Below, piece by piece: positions 9,701-17,654 of a stretch of DNA of 63,879 nucleotides. Each line of letters starts with the position of its first letter. Positions within the stretch are counted from its first letter, which is position 1. The stretch is from a virus. The stretch spans positions 1 to 63,879 of IMG/VR virus record IMGVR_UViG_3300044971_001666; one strand, given 5' to 3'. A program made the position numbers and the translations under genes. The notes below the pieces were generated by a model. The model was not told where the DNA came from, did no database searches, and saw only the letters and a list, made by a program, of their open reading frames with translations.

Positions 9701-9909
9701 GATTAATAGAAAACATCATAAAAACGGGCGTAGAGAACACCGATTTAAGTGATGCGTTCCAAGCAGCCCTAGTAGGTTGGGGAAATTTCGGAAACATAGA
9801 ACACAAAGAAGCAGTAAACAACGACAGATACAGACAGTTGAGAGCGAATAGAATTTTCAACCAACAAACAGGACAATGGGAAAAAGTAGAAGTTAAAAAA
9901 TCAGCATAA
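6784..9909 (+). CDS. terL: Terminase large subunit interrupted by an intein
   Basis: The DNA-packaging motor ATPase and nuclease, 1041 codons. N-terminal part 1-163 ends in GRRFGK, and T516 after the intein completes the Walker A motif GRRFGKT. The Walker B-like motif is TFLDEGA (D625, E626). The C-terminal nuclease domain has VIGIDGTA (D829) and further acidic residues. Removing residues 164-515 gives a 689 aa terminase, a normal size for podoviruses of this type. The intein disrupts the ATP-binding loop, so the precursor should be inactive until spliced. ATG overlaps the previous gene's end region (1-nt gap). Confidence 0.93.
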   Translation: MIGEPLIIKIGEEKVDGGVVYYYETPPMPQLSTMLNFGLDTKDQKFNRTEIPECFGDLNDLGNTKIIRDEDGNALLNKEQQDFVIQERDRIIDGCWYLIKGKPIYFTGDNYFYLNYWWIGAENEDGYPDFRYADCKYFYFADIVDKDSDVFGGLFVTGRRFGKALCLETDIPTPNGWVKMKDLNLGDMVFGSDGLPTKVTFVSDVMEDRTCYNVKLSDGSIIKADADHNWLVSGRQEKRKNTGGKVLTTQQIVDEGVLKTRHDGKFESRYSIVNAKPVQYEKRELKIPPYILGIWLGDGASDYTKLTNVDQPIIDRWIEYGKSIGLSLKMDGGITYMLTGGRDDNNAVFKGQNTLLNYFREYNLIKNKHIPQDYMISCEEDRMELLRGLFDSDGYVSKNGVTYSITQKRKVLCEQILELASSLGYKATLTEKYVKYCDTTYYIVTFGTRDRTPFTLPRRLEVVKERLKVANGGWRLDHRYIVEIEKCKTVPVKCIQVDNADHTYLCTRNYVVTHNTEKELCRVYRKAITSQNKIFALMSLTKDEAKENLFAKIVRSWDVMFEFFKPKHSGTTRPTESLVFSRPPRSSKKERIKQKEQTFLNNVIGTRSTKIAALQGKKPFYTFLDEGATIDEMDLTKFWSTSKQALALGGGKKIIGKVMMPCTLEEMNPKSGERYYTLWKQSNVNQLTLNGRTSSGLIRYLKPYWEGLEGFIDEYGFDLKEAAIKFVENEYQSFLDKGELDEAVRYRRQFPRNANDAFNIETGTGIEEDCKMILQDVLEKANDGLFPERPCEIYEVDGEVRTRNSKPTKDCLYIIEEPEENTEYVIGIDGTATDKASSGTDPKNKKSDFAIVVTKKLKIGGRSYCEVAYISRIPVNKDDMFRISFLLYKYYNVFGNCKVSPEANAGNISPIFSYFTNRGAKRALIQEPKYVGTDSKEVMSRYGFVRTGKMKEAQIYLLNIQIRLFGHHFRSKRLIENIIKTGVENTDLSDAFQAALVGWGNFGNIEHKEAVNNDRYRQLRANRIFNQQTGQWEKVEVKKSA
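7273..8328 (+). other. Class 3-type intein with LAGLIDADG endonuclease in TerL Walker A
   Basis: In-frame 352-residue insertion (TerL residues 164-515). It starts with Ala rather than Cys or Ser (ALCLETDIPTPNGWVKM) and ends VVTHN, followed by T516. The class 3 triplet is present: W230 two residues after block B His228, C494 in block F (VKCIQVDNADH), and T513 in block G just before H514-N515. Between the splicing blocks lie two LAGLIDADG-type motifs, LGIWLGDG (292-299) and LLRGLFDSDG (385-394), so a homing endonuclease is likely active or recently active. Confidence 0.92.
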
Positions 9910-9912
9910 ATC

Positions 9913-10476
9913 ATGGCAAAAGAATATCAAACAAATTACTTTGAAAACAAGTGGCACGCTAGAAGTAATATTAACGCAAAGAAATCAATTCGTACAGAAA
10001 TTGACCAAAACAGACTATTTATGTATGTGGTTCGCCACGCTATTAAATATCTGAAAGAAGTAAAAGGATATAAAAGTTTAGAAGCAATTTCCCAAGCGGG
10101 TTCAAATATTCCAAACTACAAAGTTCCAAGTGCAGCTTTTTTTAGTATGGCAATGGAAAACAGATTAGACTATTTGGTTTCAGAAATAGGAATTTTCAGA
10201 TTTTTTACCATGATGCAAGTGCCTATGATTGAGATTATGGGTGCAGCAGCAAAAGATTATGCCGAAGAATGTTTAATTAAATACAAATTTGTACTAGAGG
10301 GATATTCGCCAATAACAGAGTGTGAACAACCGATGCCACATATAGATTGGTTAGTTCAGCGAGGTTCAAATCCATTTATAAAGCAAGGTAGATTACATTA
10401 CAGCTATTATATGACACCTTTAAAAATAAAAGACCCCGATGCGGGCGCAATGCCAAGAACAAATTCAAACAAATAA
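9913..10476 (+). CDS. Hypothetical virion-module protein, 187 aa
   Basis: It starts 3 nt after TerL. Mostly helical and basic at the N-terminus. No domain was recognised. Its position between terminase and portal suggests a packaging or head-related role, but this is context only. Confidence 0.6.
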   Translation: MAKEYQTNYFENKWHARSNINAKKSIRTEIDQNRLFMYVVRHAIKYLKEVKGYKSLEAISQAGSNIPNYKVPSAAFFSMAMENRLDYLVSEIGIFRFFTMMQVPMIEIMGAAAKDYAEECLIKYKFVLEGYSPITECEQPMPHIDWLVQRGSNPFIKQGRLHYSYYMTPLKIKDPDAGAMPRTNSNK

Positions 10477-10489
10477 CTTTGTAAAGAAA

Positions 10490-10520
10490 TTTGTAAAGAA
10501 TAAAATAACAATTATATTTG
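10490..10520 (+). promoter_or_regulatory. Strong Bacteroidota-type promoter
   Basis: TTTG at 10490-10493, a 19-nt spacer, then TATATTTG at 10513-10520, a full match to TTTG-N19-TAnnTTTG. No ORF follows before the terminator at 10582, so it should drive a short RNA. Confidence 0.75.
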
Positions 10521-10526
10521 CAATAC

Positions 10527-10610
10527 AGATTACCTCATAAGTTTAGCGACTTGTTTCCTGTTTTGTTATTTTCATCAAGAAGAGCCTACTAGAGATAGTG
10601 GGCTTTTTTT
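10527..10610 (+). ncRNA. Orphan small RNA candidate (about 84 nt)
   Basis: Bounded by the promoter above and a rho-independent terminator. There is no reading frame of useful length and no start codon followed by a sensible ORF. Its exact 5' end is estimated from the -7 box. It lies between the TerL-adjacent gene and the separately promoted KilA-N gene. It could instead be a leader that reads through into the KilA-N gene. Confidence 0.5.
10582..10610 (+). terminator. Rho-independent terminator
   Basis: GCCTACTA (10584-10591), GAGA loop, TAGTGGGC (10596-10603), 8 bp with one G-T pair, then seven T. Confidence 0.85.
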
Positions 10611-10635
10611 GTGGATAATTATTTTAAAATAATAC

Positions 10636-10667
10636 TTGCTTATAAAAGTATAATAGTGCTATATTTG
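10636..10667 (+). promoter_or_regulatory. Promoter for the KilA-N gene
   Basis: TTG at 10636-10638, 21-nt spacer, TATATTTG at 10660-10667. The predicted start of transcription is about 10 nt before the ATG at 10684, leaving a very short leader. Confidence 0.7.
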
Positions 10668-10683
10668 TACCCAATATACAGAT

Positions 10684-11355
10684 ATGTTAAAAACAAACAA
10701 TTTAATGCAGCGTGATTTTGATGGAGTTTCAATTTCACAAAGAACAAAAGATAGTTACTTTAATGCAACTGAACTTTTGAATGTTTACAATTCTAATTCC
10801 GACAAACAAAAAACAATAAAAGATTTTTGGGGCAACAAAGGAACAGATGATTTTATGACATCGCTTGTAAATCAGCTAAATAACGAAGCAAAATTAAATG
10901 GGGCTTTTTCCCCCTATTTAGAATCAGACCTATTTTCAGCAAAAAAAGGTAGGGGTGGACAAACTTATATGCACCCTTATTTATTTGTAAAGTTTGCAAT
11001 GTGGCTTAGTACAGATTTTGAAGTAAAGGTTATTAAATGGGTTTATGATAACCTAATTGATTTTAGAATACAAGCGGGCGACCATTATAAGGATATGTGC
11101 GCTACAATTCAAGAAAGATACAATGAATTTTATGGCAGTTCAAAAATAGACCCTTTGGTTTTCGCAAATGAAGCAACATATTTAAACGAACTTGTTTTTG
11201 GTTGCAATTCTACTAAAAGGAGAAACGATGCAACTGAAATAGAATTAGACCTTATGAATAAACTTCAATTAGCTAATATAAAGCTAATAAAAAGTGGGCT
11301 TGGCAAAGATAAAAGAAGAAATCAATTGCGAATATTCGCAGAACTATACAAATAA
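10684..11355 (+). CDS. KilA-N domain protein
   Basis: A 223 aa protein. Residues about 5-120 form a KilA-N DNA-binding domain: ISQRTKDSYFNATELLNVYN, FW..K, GRGGQTYMHPYLFVKFAMWLS and KVIKWVYDNLIDFR. The C-terminal 100 residues are helical and basic. KilA-N proteins occur in phages and large viruses as DNA-binding regulators of uncertain target. It has its own promoter and sits among structural genes, like a moron. Confidence 0.88.
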   Translation: MLKTNNLMQRDFDGVSISQRTKDSYFNATELLNVYNSNSDKQKTIKDFWGNKGTDDFMTSLVNQLNNEAKLNGAFSPYLESDLFSAKKGRGGQTYMHPYLFVKFAMWLSTDFEVKVIKWVYDNLIDFRIQAGDHYKDMCATIQERYNEFYGSSKIDPLVFANEATYLNELVFGCNSTKRRNDATEIELDLMNKLQLANIKLIKSGLGKDKRRNQLRIFAELYK

Positions 11356-11360
11356 AAATT

Positions 11361-11570
11361 ATGATAACAGAAAACGAAAGAATAGAATCTTTTGAGAAAG
11401 ATTTAGTAGAACTGCTTAAAAAGCATTGTGCAGAAATAACTTTGCTTGACACTAAAGGAAATGGTGATGAACAGCTTTATGTTATAATGGATATGGTTTA
11501 CGCCCCAAATAGCGATGAAATACTAAAAGAGTATGCTACAATCAATTATATTAAAGGAGTTAGACCATAA
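11361..11570 (+). CDS. Small hypothetical protein, 69 aa
   Basis: Acidic and helical, 5 nt after the KilA-N gene, so probably in its transcript. No family was recognised. Confidence 0.5.
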   Translation: MITENERIESFEKDLVELLKKHCAEITLLDTKGNGDEQLYVIMDMVYAPNSDEILKEYATINYIKGVRP

Positions 11571-11604
11571 ATAACAAACTAGGAATAGAAATAACAGAAT
11601 AGAT

Positions 11605-11904
11605 ATGGAAAATTACAGAATAATAGTAGAAACAGAATTAAGTGGAAAACAATGGTTTTATGTGCAAAAAAAATGTTTATTTGTTTTTTGGCAATATTTT
11701 TATGTGGTAAGAGGGTGTAAAATTGGTTATCAGAATTTAGAACAAGCAATTATATATATGAACAGCCTAATAGCAGAAAAAGAACAAGAAAAACAAAGAA
11801 GTGTTGTAAAAACAGAAGTTATAAAACTTGAAACGATTGAACTCCCTAGTGAGAATATGGATTATATTATTGGGATAGATTGTTATTTAGAAAAGGAAGA
11901 GTAA
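11605..11904 (+). CDS. Small hypothetical protein, 99 aa
   Basis: Aromatic-rich N-terminal half (KQWFYVQKKCLFVFWQYFYVV) that may be a beta sheet or membrane-proximal segment, followed by an acidic helical half. No family was recognised. The stop is directly followed by the next ATG. Confidence 0.5.
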   Translation: MENYRIIVETELSGKQWFYVQKKCLFVFWQYFYVVRGCKIGYQNLEQAIIYMNSLIAEKEQEKQRSVVKTEVIKLETIELPSENMDYIIGIDCYLEKEE

Positions 11905-11906
11905 CT

Positions 11907-12248
11907 ATGACTAGCAAAGTAAAACTTGAAAAAATACTATCATTCAAAAACGGAGTAAAAAAAGACGGTAAAGAATGGCAAGCATTAGAAGTATTTGTAT
12001 CATACGAAACCTACGGAAGAACAGTTGAAGTTATACTTAGTTTTAACGGTAAATCTGATATAGGTAGAGTACACCAATACCCAATTGGAACTATATTCAA
12101 TACTGAAATGATACCTAAAACCGTACTATACGAAAGCGGTAAATCCTTTACACAAGTATTTGGCTGGGGAAGTTTTACCGAAACAAACATAGAAAACTTC
12201 AACGACATACGAAGCAAAGAAATAGACAATCAATGGGCTACTCCATAA
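11907..12248 (+). CDS. Small hypothetical protein, 113 aa
   Basis: I chose the ATG 2 nt after the preceding stop, rather than an upstream TTG inside that gene. Beta-rich with many charged residues (KVKLEKILSFKNGVKKDGKEW and a later GKSFTQVFGWGSF). The pattern loosely recalls small nucleic-acid-binding folds, but no family was recognised. A terminator follows. Confidence 0.55.
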   Translation: MTSKVKLEKILSFKNGVKKDGKEWQALEVFVSYETYGRTVEVILSFNGKSDIGRVHQYPIGTIFNTEMIPKTVLYESGKSFTQVFGWGSFTETNIENFNDIRSKEIDNQWATP

Positions 12249-12254
12249 CAACCA

Positions 12255-12285
12255 AAAACCCTTGCTAAAAATAGTGAGGGTTTTT
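12255..12285 (+). terminator. Rho-independent terminator
   Basis: AACCCTTGCTA and TAGTGAGGGTT form an 11-bp stem with two G-T pairs around an AAAA loop, followed by T-rich sequence. Confidence 0.8.
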
Positions 12286-12299
12286 CTTTTAAGTTTATA

Positions 12300-12307
12300 T
12301 ATATTTG
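12300..12307 (+). promoter_or_regulatory. -7 box for the portal gene
   Basis: TATATTTG lies 20 nt upstream of the GTG start of the portal gene and right after a terminator. No TTG is visible at the expected -33 distance. Confidence 0.45.
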
Positions 12308-12326
12308 TAACATAAAAAACTAAATT

Positions 12327-14435
12327 GTGATTACGAATATTTCAAATTTAAAACCAAAAGACTTTGGAGTTGAAAAAGACAAAGCATGGTACGAGCAATA
12401 CGCAAGATATGTTGGTACAAAATACAATCACGCAATACCTCTTTTTTATAGTGTTGGAAATGTACCGACAGACCCTTTAAATAGACCTACTCAATGGGCT
12501 TCACGAACAATGAAGTTACTAGCATATTTGTTTGCGGAACAAAATAATGGTGTTTATGATTATATGTCAATGGATGAAAACAATAATCCATTACCTATAA
12601 AACTACTGAACACGAATATTATTTACACGTTAGTAAAGCATATTAACGGAACAATGGCGAGTAATATTTCTACTCTTCCCGATTCAATATTTGCTAGGTC
12701 GTTAGATAGTGATTACATATCATACAAGAAAACTCTATTCAATTTATCTAAGATGAAAATTGACTTCAACTATGTTTTTGAAAAAGCACAAGAGCAAGGA
12801 ATGGAGTTTTTGCCACTTGGCGACAAAGAATTTAAGAACGAAGAAGAACTTAGAAAATACCTAGAAGAAACCGTTCAGAATAAAATGGAGCGTTTCTTTA
12901 CCGCTTGGGCTAAAGATTGGCTATACAAAACAGACTACACTAATTGGGTAGCAGAATTGTTTAGATACTTAGTTCCTACCTACTTTAACCGAGTAGAATT
13001 ATATGTAGAAAATTGGAATGTAAAAGTAAAGGTTCACAAACCACAGAATTGTATTTGGGACAATAGCTTCGATGACGAGAACGGTAAGAAGCAAAGATTT
13101 CAAGGCGTTATCGAAGAATTTACAATACCCGCATTAAAAACAGCATATCCCGAACTTACAAAAGAACAGCTAGACCAATTAGACAGTTTATCTAAAGAAA
13201 ATACAAGTGGATTCAATCAATCTTATGGAACGACAGATAATATTGTATGGTATGACAAAAATCAGCAATCAGTATCAGTTTTAAAAGCAAGATGGATTAG
13301 TTTAGATAAAGAAAATGAAAGCACATGGTATCAATGCGACCTAATTGCTAACCTATTTGCTTTAAGATGCAAGCCATGTGAAAACATGACTAAAACAGCA
13401 CAAGGATATTTAGGCACACCATTTATTGACTTTATTCCCGACTTGATTAATGGTAGAAGCAGAAGTCCAGTAGATAGGTCAATGGATTTAGTGGATAAAA
13501 TTAGGGCTTACGAAGGTAAAATTGACTTAATGGTTCACAGAATAAAAGGTGCTGTAACAACATTATTTGCTGATAAAATCCCCGAAGGAATGGATGCAAT
13601 TAGTTTAGCGCAAGATATTAATAATGGTGTAGTAGTATTAGAAGGCGTTACGGGAGATGATTATTCTGAAAACGACAAAAGAACCTATGCTTTTAAAGTA
13701 GAACAGATTGGAATAGATTATAATTCGTACCAATCATTACGAGCAGAAGTAGAATTATTTAAAAACGAAATCAGAGATATTTTCAGCATTCCAAGAGTAG
13801 CACTAGGAAGCCAAAAAGGAATAATTGGACAAGGTGTTCAAGAAAATTCGATAGCGCAATCAACATTTGGTATCACCCCTCTTTATGATGGATTTGGACA
13901 ATACCTAAATACTATTATTCATGCAGCTTGTGAGATTAGAAAAAACCTAATTTTAATAGCCGAAGATACAGACGAAATGCGAGAAACATTACGAATTACT
14001 AAGCGTGAGTACGACATTTTTGAGTTGACAAAAGACATGGCATTGGTAGATTTAAATGTTTACCTAGATAATAAAGATGCTATTACTGAAAAACAACGTG
14101 CCGAATACTTAATAATATTTGAAAGAGAAGCGTCAATCCCTAACAGTTTTGTAGATGCCGAAGTAGCAGCCGAAGCAATGGCAGCACAAACAAATACTGA
14201 AATGCGAAACATATTAAGGTATAAGAAACGTATTTGGGAAGAAAAACAAGCAGCAGCAGCCAAAGCACAGCAAGAAGCAGCATCACAACAAGCGCAAATG
14301 CAACAAGCAGCAATGCAACAAATGACACAAACTCAAAATGCGGGTAAATTAGCTAATACGCAAATGAAAGGCGACATAGACTTAGAGAAAACCGCAATGG
14401 AAATACAAGCGGATAATATGCAACCAACTCAATAG
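12327..14435 (+). CDS. Putative portal protein
   Basis: A 702 aa protein starting with GTG. The size, position (terminase upstream; scaffold and capsid downstream) and composition fit a podovirus portal: a mixed alpha/beta body, a central section with RSPVDRSMDLVDKIRAYEGKIDLMV, and an Ala/Gln-rich C-terminal tail (residues about 640-690) like portal barrel or crown extensions. It would form the dodecameric vertex for packaging and tail attachment. No motif is diagnostic, so the call is mainly context. Confidence 0.75.
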   Translation: MITNISNLKPKDFGVEKDKAWYEQYARYVGTKYNHAIPLFYSVGNVPTDPLNRPTQWASRTMKLLAYLFAEQNNGVYDYMSMDENNNPLPIKLLNTNIIYTLVKHINGTMASNISTLPDSIFARSLDSDYISYKKTLFNLSKMKIDFNYVFEKAQEQGMEFLPLGDKEFKNEEELRKYLEETVQNKMERFFTAWAKDWLYKTDYTNWVAELFRYLVPTYFNRVELYVENWNVKVKVHKPQNCIWDNSFDDENGKKQRFQGVIEEFTIPALKTAYPELTKEQLDQLDSLSKENTSGFNQSYGTTDNIVWYDKNQQSVSVLKARWISLDKENESTWYQCDLIANLFALRCKPCENMTKTAQGYLGTPFIDFIPDLINGRSRSPVDRSMDLVDKIRAYEGKIDLMVHRIKGAVTTLFADKIPEGMDAISLAQDINNGVVVLEGVTGDDYSENDKRTYAFKVEQIGIDYNSYQSLRAEVELFKNEIRDIFSIPRVALGSQKGIIGQGVQENSIAQSTFGITPLYDGFGQYLNTIIHAACEIRKNLILIAEDTDEMRETLRITKREYDIFELTKDMALVDLNVYLDNKDAITEKQRAEYLIIFEREASIPNSFVDAEVAAEAMAAQTNTEMRNILRYKKRIWEEKQAAAAKAQQEAASQQAQMQQAAMQQMTQTQNAGKLANTQMKGDIDLEKTAMEIQADNMQPTQ

Positions 14436-14470
14436 AAAAAAGCCCTAGTTATAATTAGCTAGGGCTTTTT
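14436..14470. terminator. Bidirectional terminator
   Basis: AAAAAGCCCTAG and CTAGGGCTTTTT form a perfect 12-bp stem with A and T tracts on the two sides. It ends the portal transcript on the plus strand and the three-gene operon on the minus strand. The last minus-strand gene's stop codon lies inside it. Confidence 0.9.
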
Positions 14471-14617
14471 GTTTCTAAGTGAAGACACTAAAGTGTGAAT
14501 CGTTTTAAACGAATTAGCATTATTTTTTTCTAACACCTTTCTGTAAAACTCTTTTTCTTCTTCGGTAGGAGTGTATTTCGGTTTTACGTCAGTCCACTTT
14601 ATTGTTTTCTTTTCCAT
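14459..14617 (-). CDS. Small hypothetical protein, 52 aa
   Basis: Minus-strand ORF starting ATG at 14617. It begins MEKKTIKWTDVKPKYTPTEE and ends ...SLRNKKP. Its start overlaps the end of the preceding gene by 29 nt and its stop lies in the terminator. Charged and helical; no family was recognised. Confidence 0.55.
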   Translation of the reverse strand: MEKKTIKWTDVKPKYTPTEEEKEFYRKVLEKNNANSFKTIHTLVSSLRNKKP

Positions 14618-14993
14618 TTTCTTTATCAATAAACTCGTTTATCTTATCTTTTAAATTTTCAACTTCAACAGCACCTCTACCGTAATCCCCACGCATTGTA
14701 AATCCATTATTTCCATTAAGGTAAATTGATTTGCTTCGGGCATCAAAAGCATCAAAGATACAAAGGTGTGTTTCGGCATTAGGTTTTATCTTTCGTTTTG
14801 GTAGCGCAGCAATAAATAGAGTATTCCTATCATAGCCTTTTTCTTTAACCATTTCGTTCAATACACTCATATCTAATTTGATTTGAGCGCATACTCCCAT
14901 ACCGTTTTGAATAAGGCGAACATAAATGCCATGTGCTATTTCCCACTTCTTAGGGTCAAAGGTTGGGTCAAACTTTTCTTCGTTATTTTCCAT
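14589..14993 (-). CDS. Hypothetical protein, 134 aa
   Basis: I use the ATG at 14993 (MENNEEKFD...), not an upstream TTG. Mixed alpha/beta with VCAQIKLDMSVLNEMVKEKG and GNNGFTMRGDYGRGA. No family was recognised. It overlaps both neighbours in a compact minus-strand operon opposed to the structural genes. Confidence 0.6.
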   Translation of the reverse strand: MENNEEKFDPTFDPKKWEIAHGIYVRLIQNGMGVCAQIKLDMSVLNEMVKEKGYDRNTLFIAALPKRKIKPNAETHLCIFDAFDARSKSIYLNGNNGFTMRGDYGRGAVEVENLKDKINEFIDKENGKENNKVD

Positions 14994-15156
14994 CTGTATC
15001 AATGAATTTTTTAACAGCCATAATTATAAACTGACTTTGCGAAGTACATCCCATGTCTTTCATTTTTTTCCAAGCCTTACTTGATAAGTCGGCAGCAAAA
15101 TAAGAGTGCCACGAAAAAAGGTGCGTTCTTTTTGGTAGTGATTTTTTTAGTTCCAT
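14983..15156 (-). CDS. Small ribbon-helix-helix-like protein, 57 aa
   Basis: Begins MELKKSLPKRTHLFSWHSYF. The C-terminal half (KKMKDMGCTSQSQFIIMAVK) looks like the two helices of an Arc/MetJ-type fold, with the usual 'S.sqFI..Av' second helix. It is the first gene of a divergent mini-operon and sits just below an operator-like palindrome, which fits an autorepressor. Function is inferred. Confidence 0.55.
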   Translation of the reverse strand: MELKKSLPKRTHLFSWHSYFAADLSSKAWKKMKDMGCTSQSQFIIMAVKKFIDTDGK

Positions 15157-15160
15157 GATG

Positions 15161-15200
15161 CAAATATAAGTAGTTTATGATAAACTACAATACACTACAA
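15161..15200 (-). promoter_or_regulatory. Minus-strand promoter with operator-like palindrome
   Basis: On the minus strand: TTG (15188-15190), 19-nt spacer, TATATTTG (15161-15168). Between the boxes lies the inverted repeat GTAGTTTA-TGA-TAAACTAC (about 15170-15188), followed by two direct copies of ACTACAAT. A protein bound there would block the promoter. Confidence 0.7.
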
Positions 15201-15253
15201 TAAATATATTTTAATTTATAGTATTAATTTTGAATCAAGAAAATGTTCTAACT

Positions 15254-16270
15254 ATGACAGAAAATACACAAGAAGGCGATAAATCAGCCTTAGACACGCT
15301 AATTGAAGCACACACAATTTCGGAAAACGAAACCCCCGAAACTACCGAAACACCTACTCCGCAAGAAAACGTAGAAACCAAAGAAATTATTGAAGAAAAG
15401 CCTTTAGCTGAAAAGCCTAAAGAAACTAAGGTTGAAGAAAAAAAGCCTACCGAAAAGACAATTTTTGATGTATTCCAAGAGGATAAATCAGAAAAAAAAG
15501 AAGTAGAAATTGATTACAAAAAGCTGTATGAGGAAACTCAAAGCAAGTTAAAAAAGTTCGATAACCCAGTTATTGATAGTTTAGCCGAAGTAATGAATGA
15601 CCCTAACTTTGACGTAGAAAAGTTCTTTGAGAATTATAAGCCAAAAGATTTTAAGGATATTCCCTTAGAAGACTTATGGAAAATGAAAACAAAATCAGAT
15701 TCAAATTCAGACTTTACTGACGAAGAATTAGACGAATTGTGGAAAGAAGAATTTTACGCAATTTCAGATAGTTCGGCAAAGCAAAAGATGTTAAAAGATA
15801 AGCTGATTAGTGAGTTAAAGCCAAAGGTAGATTTAGGTAAAGAACCCGAATATATTACAGGTTTGAAACAATCGGCAGCCGAAAGAAGAAAAGCAGAGCA
15901 AGAAAACGCTGAAAGAGTGAATAGTATAGTGGAAAGCACAATGGCAAGTGTTGATAAGTTTTTAGGATTGACTGTGATAGGTGATTTAAAAGTAACACCA
16001 GAACACGTTCAAGCAATGAAAGCAGCACTTGACCCAAAGAGTAACCACTATTTAAATGAAGATGGCACATTTAATCAAAACAAGATTGCACAAGAAAGAA
16101 TGTTTGCGATTTTGATGCCTGATATTTTGGAGCAACACGAAAAGATTGTTAAAGCGAATACCAAGAAAGAAGTATTCAGACCAAATGCAAATGAAAGTAA
16201 CGAAAACTTTCAGCAAGACAGTACAGACGAAGGGCAAAAAATGTATGATGCCCTAATTCCAAAAAATTAA
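15254..16270 (+). CDS. Putative scaffolding protein
   Basis: I use the ATG at 15254 (338 aa) rather than an upstream TTG at 15230. The protein is highly acidic and Glu/Lys-rich, low complexity for about 110 residues (TPTPQENVETKEIIEEKPLA), then coiled-coil-like. This composition and the position directly before the capsid gene are typical of head scaffolds. A TAATTTTG box (15225-15232) lies upstream. Confidence 0.75.
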   Translation: MTENTQEGDKSALDTLIEAHTISENETPETTETPTPQENVETKEIIEEKPLAEKPKETKVEEKKPTEKTIFDVFQEDKSEKKEVEIDYKKLYEETQSKLKKFDNPVIDSLAEVMNDPNFDVEKFFENYKPKDFKDIPLEDLWKMKTKSDSNSDFTDEELDELWKEEFYAISDSSAKQKMLKDKLISELKPKVDLGKEPEYITGLKQSAAERRKAEQENAERVNSIVESTMASVDKFLGLTVIGDLKVTPEHVQAMKAALDPKSNHYLNEDGTFNQNKIAQERMFAILMPDILEQHEKIVKANTKKEVFRPNANESNENFQQDSTDEGQKMYDALIPKN

Positions 16271-16293
16271 TCAACTATAAAAAAAACCAAAAA

Positions 16294-17622
16294 ATGTCAA
16301 ATCCAAAAATCTATGCCCCAAGCGGGCAAAACATTTTAAATGTAATTGAAAGCACAAACGTAGGCAAACGATTCGTTGAGCCATTCGTTATTGAGCAGTT
16401 CAAGCAATTCCACACTATATCGAAGATTGCTTCGGTTTTAGGTAGCCCCGAAGCTACAAAAAGTGGTAAAAGAAAAGTAGAAATTCCACAACAAGGAAAC
16501 ACATATCCTGTTGCTGCAATTGCTCAAAGAAGTTTAAGTGGTGTTATTTTGACTTTAACATGGTCAGACCCACAAGCTACTCCATTTAGACTTGACGAAG
16601 CTGTTGAGTTTGAAAGCGGAACTGTTGCAATTTGTAATGGTACAATCGAAGGAACAGCAACATTCTTACATCAATCATCAGTAGATGGTAGCACATCATT
16701 TGCTGCAACAGACGCAGTAGCGGGTGAAGAAGTAAGTTCAAGAGGTGTTCAAGTTAAGCAAGGTTCAACTAAAATTGGAACAGAACGTAAGATTGCAGAG
16801 TTCGCAATGAACTACAACTACATTCCCGAAACTGTTGAAACAGGTGCATTTAACTATGCAGAGGTTACAGAAGACGATATTACCTACTTAGAAAAAGGCT
16901 ATTTCGTACACGCTCAAGTTTATGGTGCAATGCAAAGAGCAGCAGAAAGTTTCGCAGTAAACCAATACGCTTCACAACGTAGTTATAAAAATGATATTTA
17001 TATGGCTGCGGGTTTTGAACAACAAATTGGTTTAGGTGGCGGTGTTGTAGATTACTACACAGGCGATTTAAGCGAAAATGTTTTGACTTCGTTCATTGAC
17101 AAGTTGAAAGCAAACGGTGGTGGTTCAAGTAAATTTGCTGTATTAGCAGGTTTTGATGCAATCGGAATGTTCCAAAGATTTGTAGGTCGTGCTTTGTTAT
17201 TATACACAGGTAAAGACAATACAATCGGTGGAATGACTGTAAAAGGTATCAATGTTTACCATTTTGCTTACAACGGAATCGAAATTGATTTAATTGAAGA
17301 GCCAATGTTCTCAAATCAAAATATGTTTACTGTGTCAAGTGCTGCTTCGGTTGCAAACAGACAAGCAAGAAAAATGTTTTGGTTTAGCTTAGAGCCAGTT
17401 ACTTTAGCTAATGGCAAAGGAACTGTACCATTCTTAAAATCATACAAGTATGGTGAAATGGGAATGGAAATGATGGTTTTTCAAGGTATCATCAACAAAG
17501 ACGGTGCATTAGATATCAAAAATGCGAAAACAGAATCGAAAGAAACTCGTGTTCACATGATGTATAACAAAATGTTCCAATTAATGAACGCTTCTCAATG
17601 TGGGGTACTAATCGGTAACTAA
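16294..17622 (+). CDS. Putative major capsid protein
   Basis: A 442 aa protein with mixed beta/alpha composition, a long central helix region (HAQVYGAMQRAAESFAVNQY) like the HK97 spine, and conserved-looking LEPVTLANGKGTVPFLKSYK near the end. It follows the scaffold by 23 nt. The call rests on gene order, size and composition; no unique capsid motif can be named. Confidence 0.75.
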   Translation: MSNPKIYAPSGQNILNVIESTNVGKRFVEPFVIEQFKQFHTISKIASVLGSPEATKSGKRKVEIPQQGNTYPVAAIAQRSLSGVILTLTWSDPQATPFRLDEAVEFESGTVAICNGTIEGTATFLHQSSVDGSTSFAATDAVAGEEVSSRGVQVKQGSTKIGTERKIAEFAMNYNYIPETVETGAFNYAEVTEDDITYLEKGYFVHAQVYGAMQRAAESFAVNQYASQRSYKNDIYMAAGFEQQIGLGGGVVDYYTGDLSENVLTSFIDKLKANGGGSSKFAVLAGFDAIGMFQRFVGRALLLYTGKDNTIGGMTVKGINVYHFAYNGIEIDLIEEPMFSNQNMFTVSSAASVANRQARKMFWFSLEPVTLANGKGTVPFLKSYKYGEMGMEMMVFQGIINKDGALDIKNAKTESKETRVHMMYNKMFQLMNASQCGVLIGN

Positions 17623-17654
17623 TTTTAAACAATTAAAAAAAATAAATAAATAAA

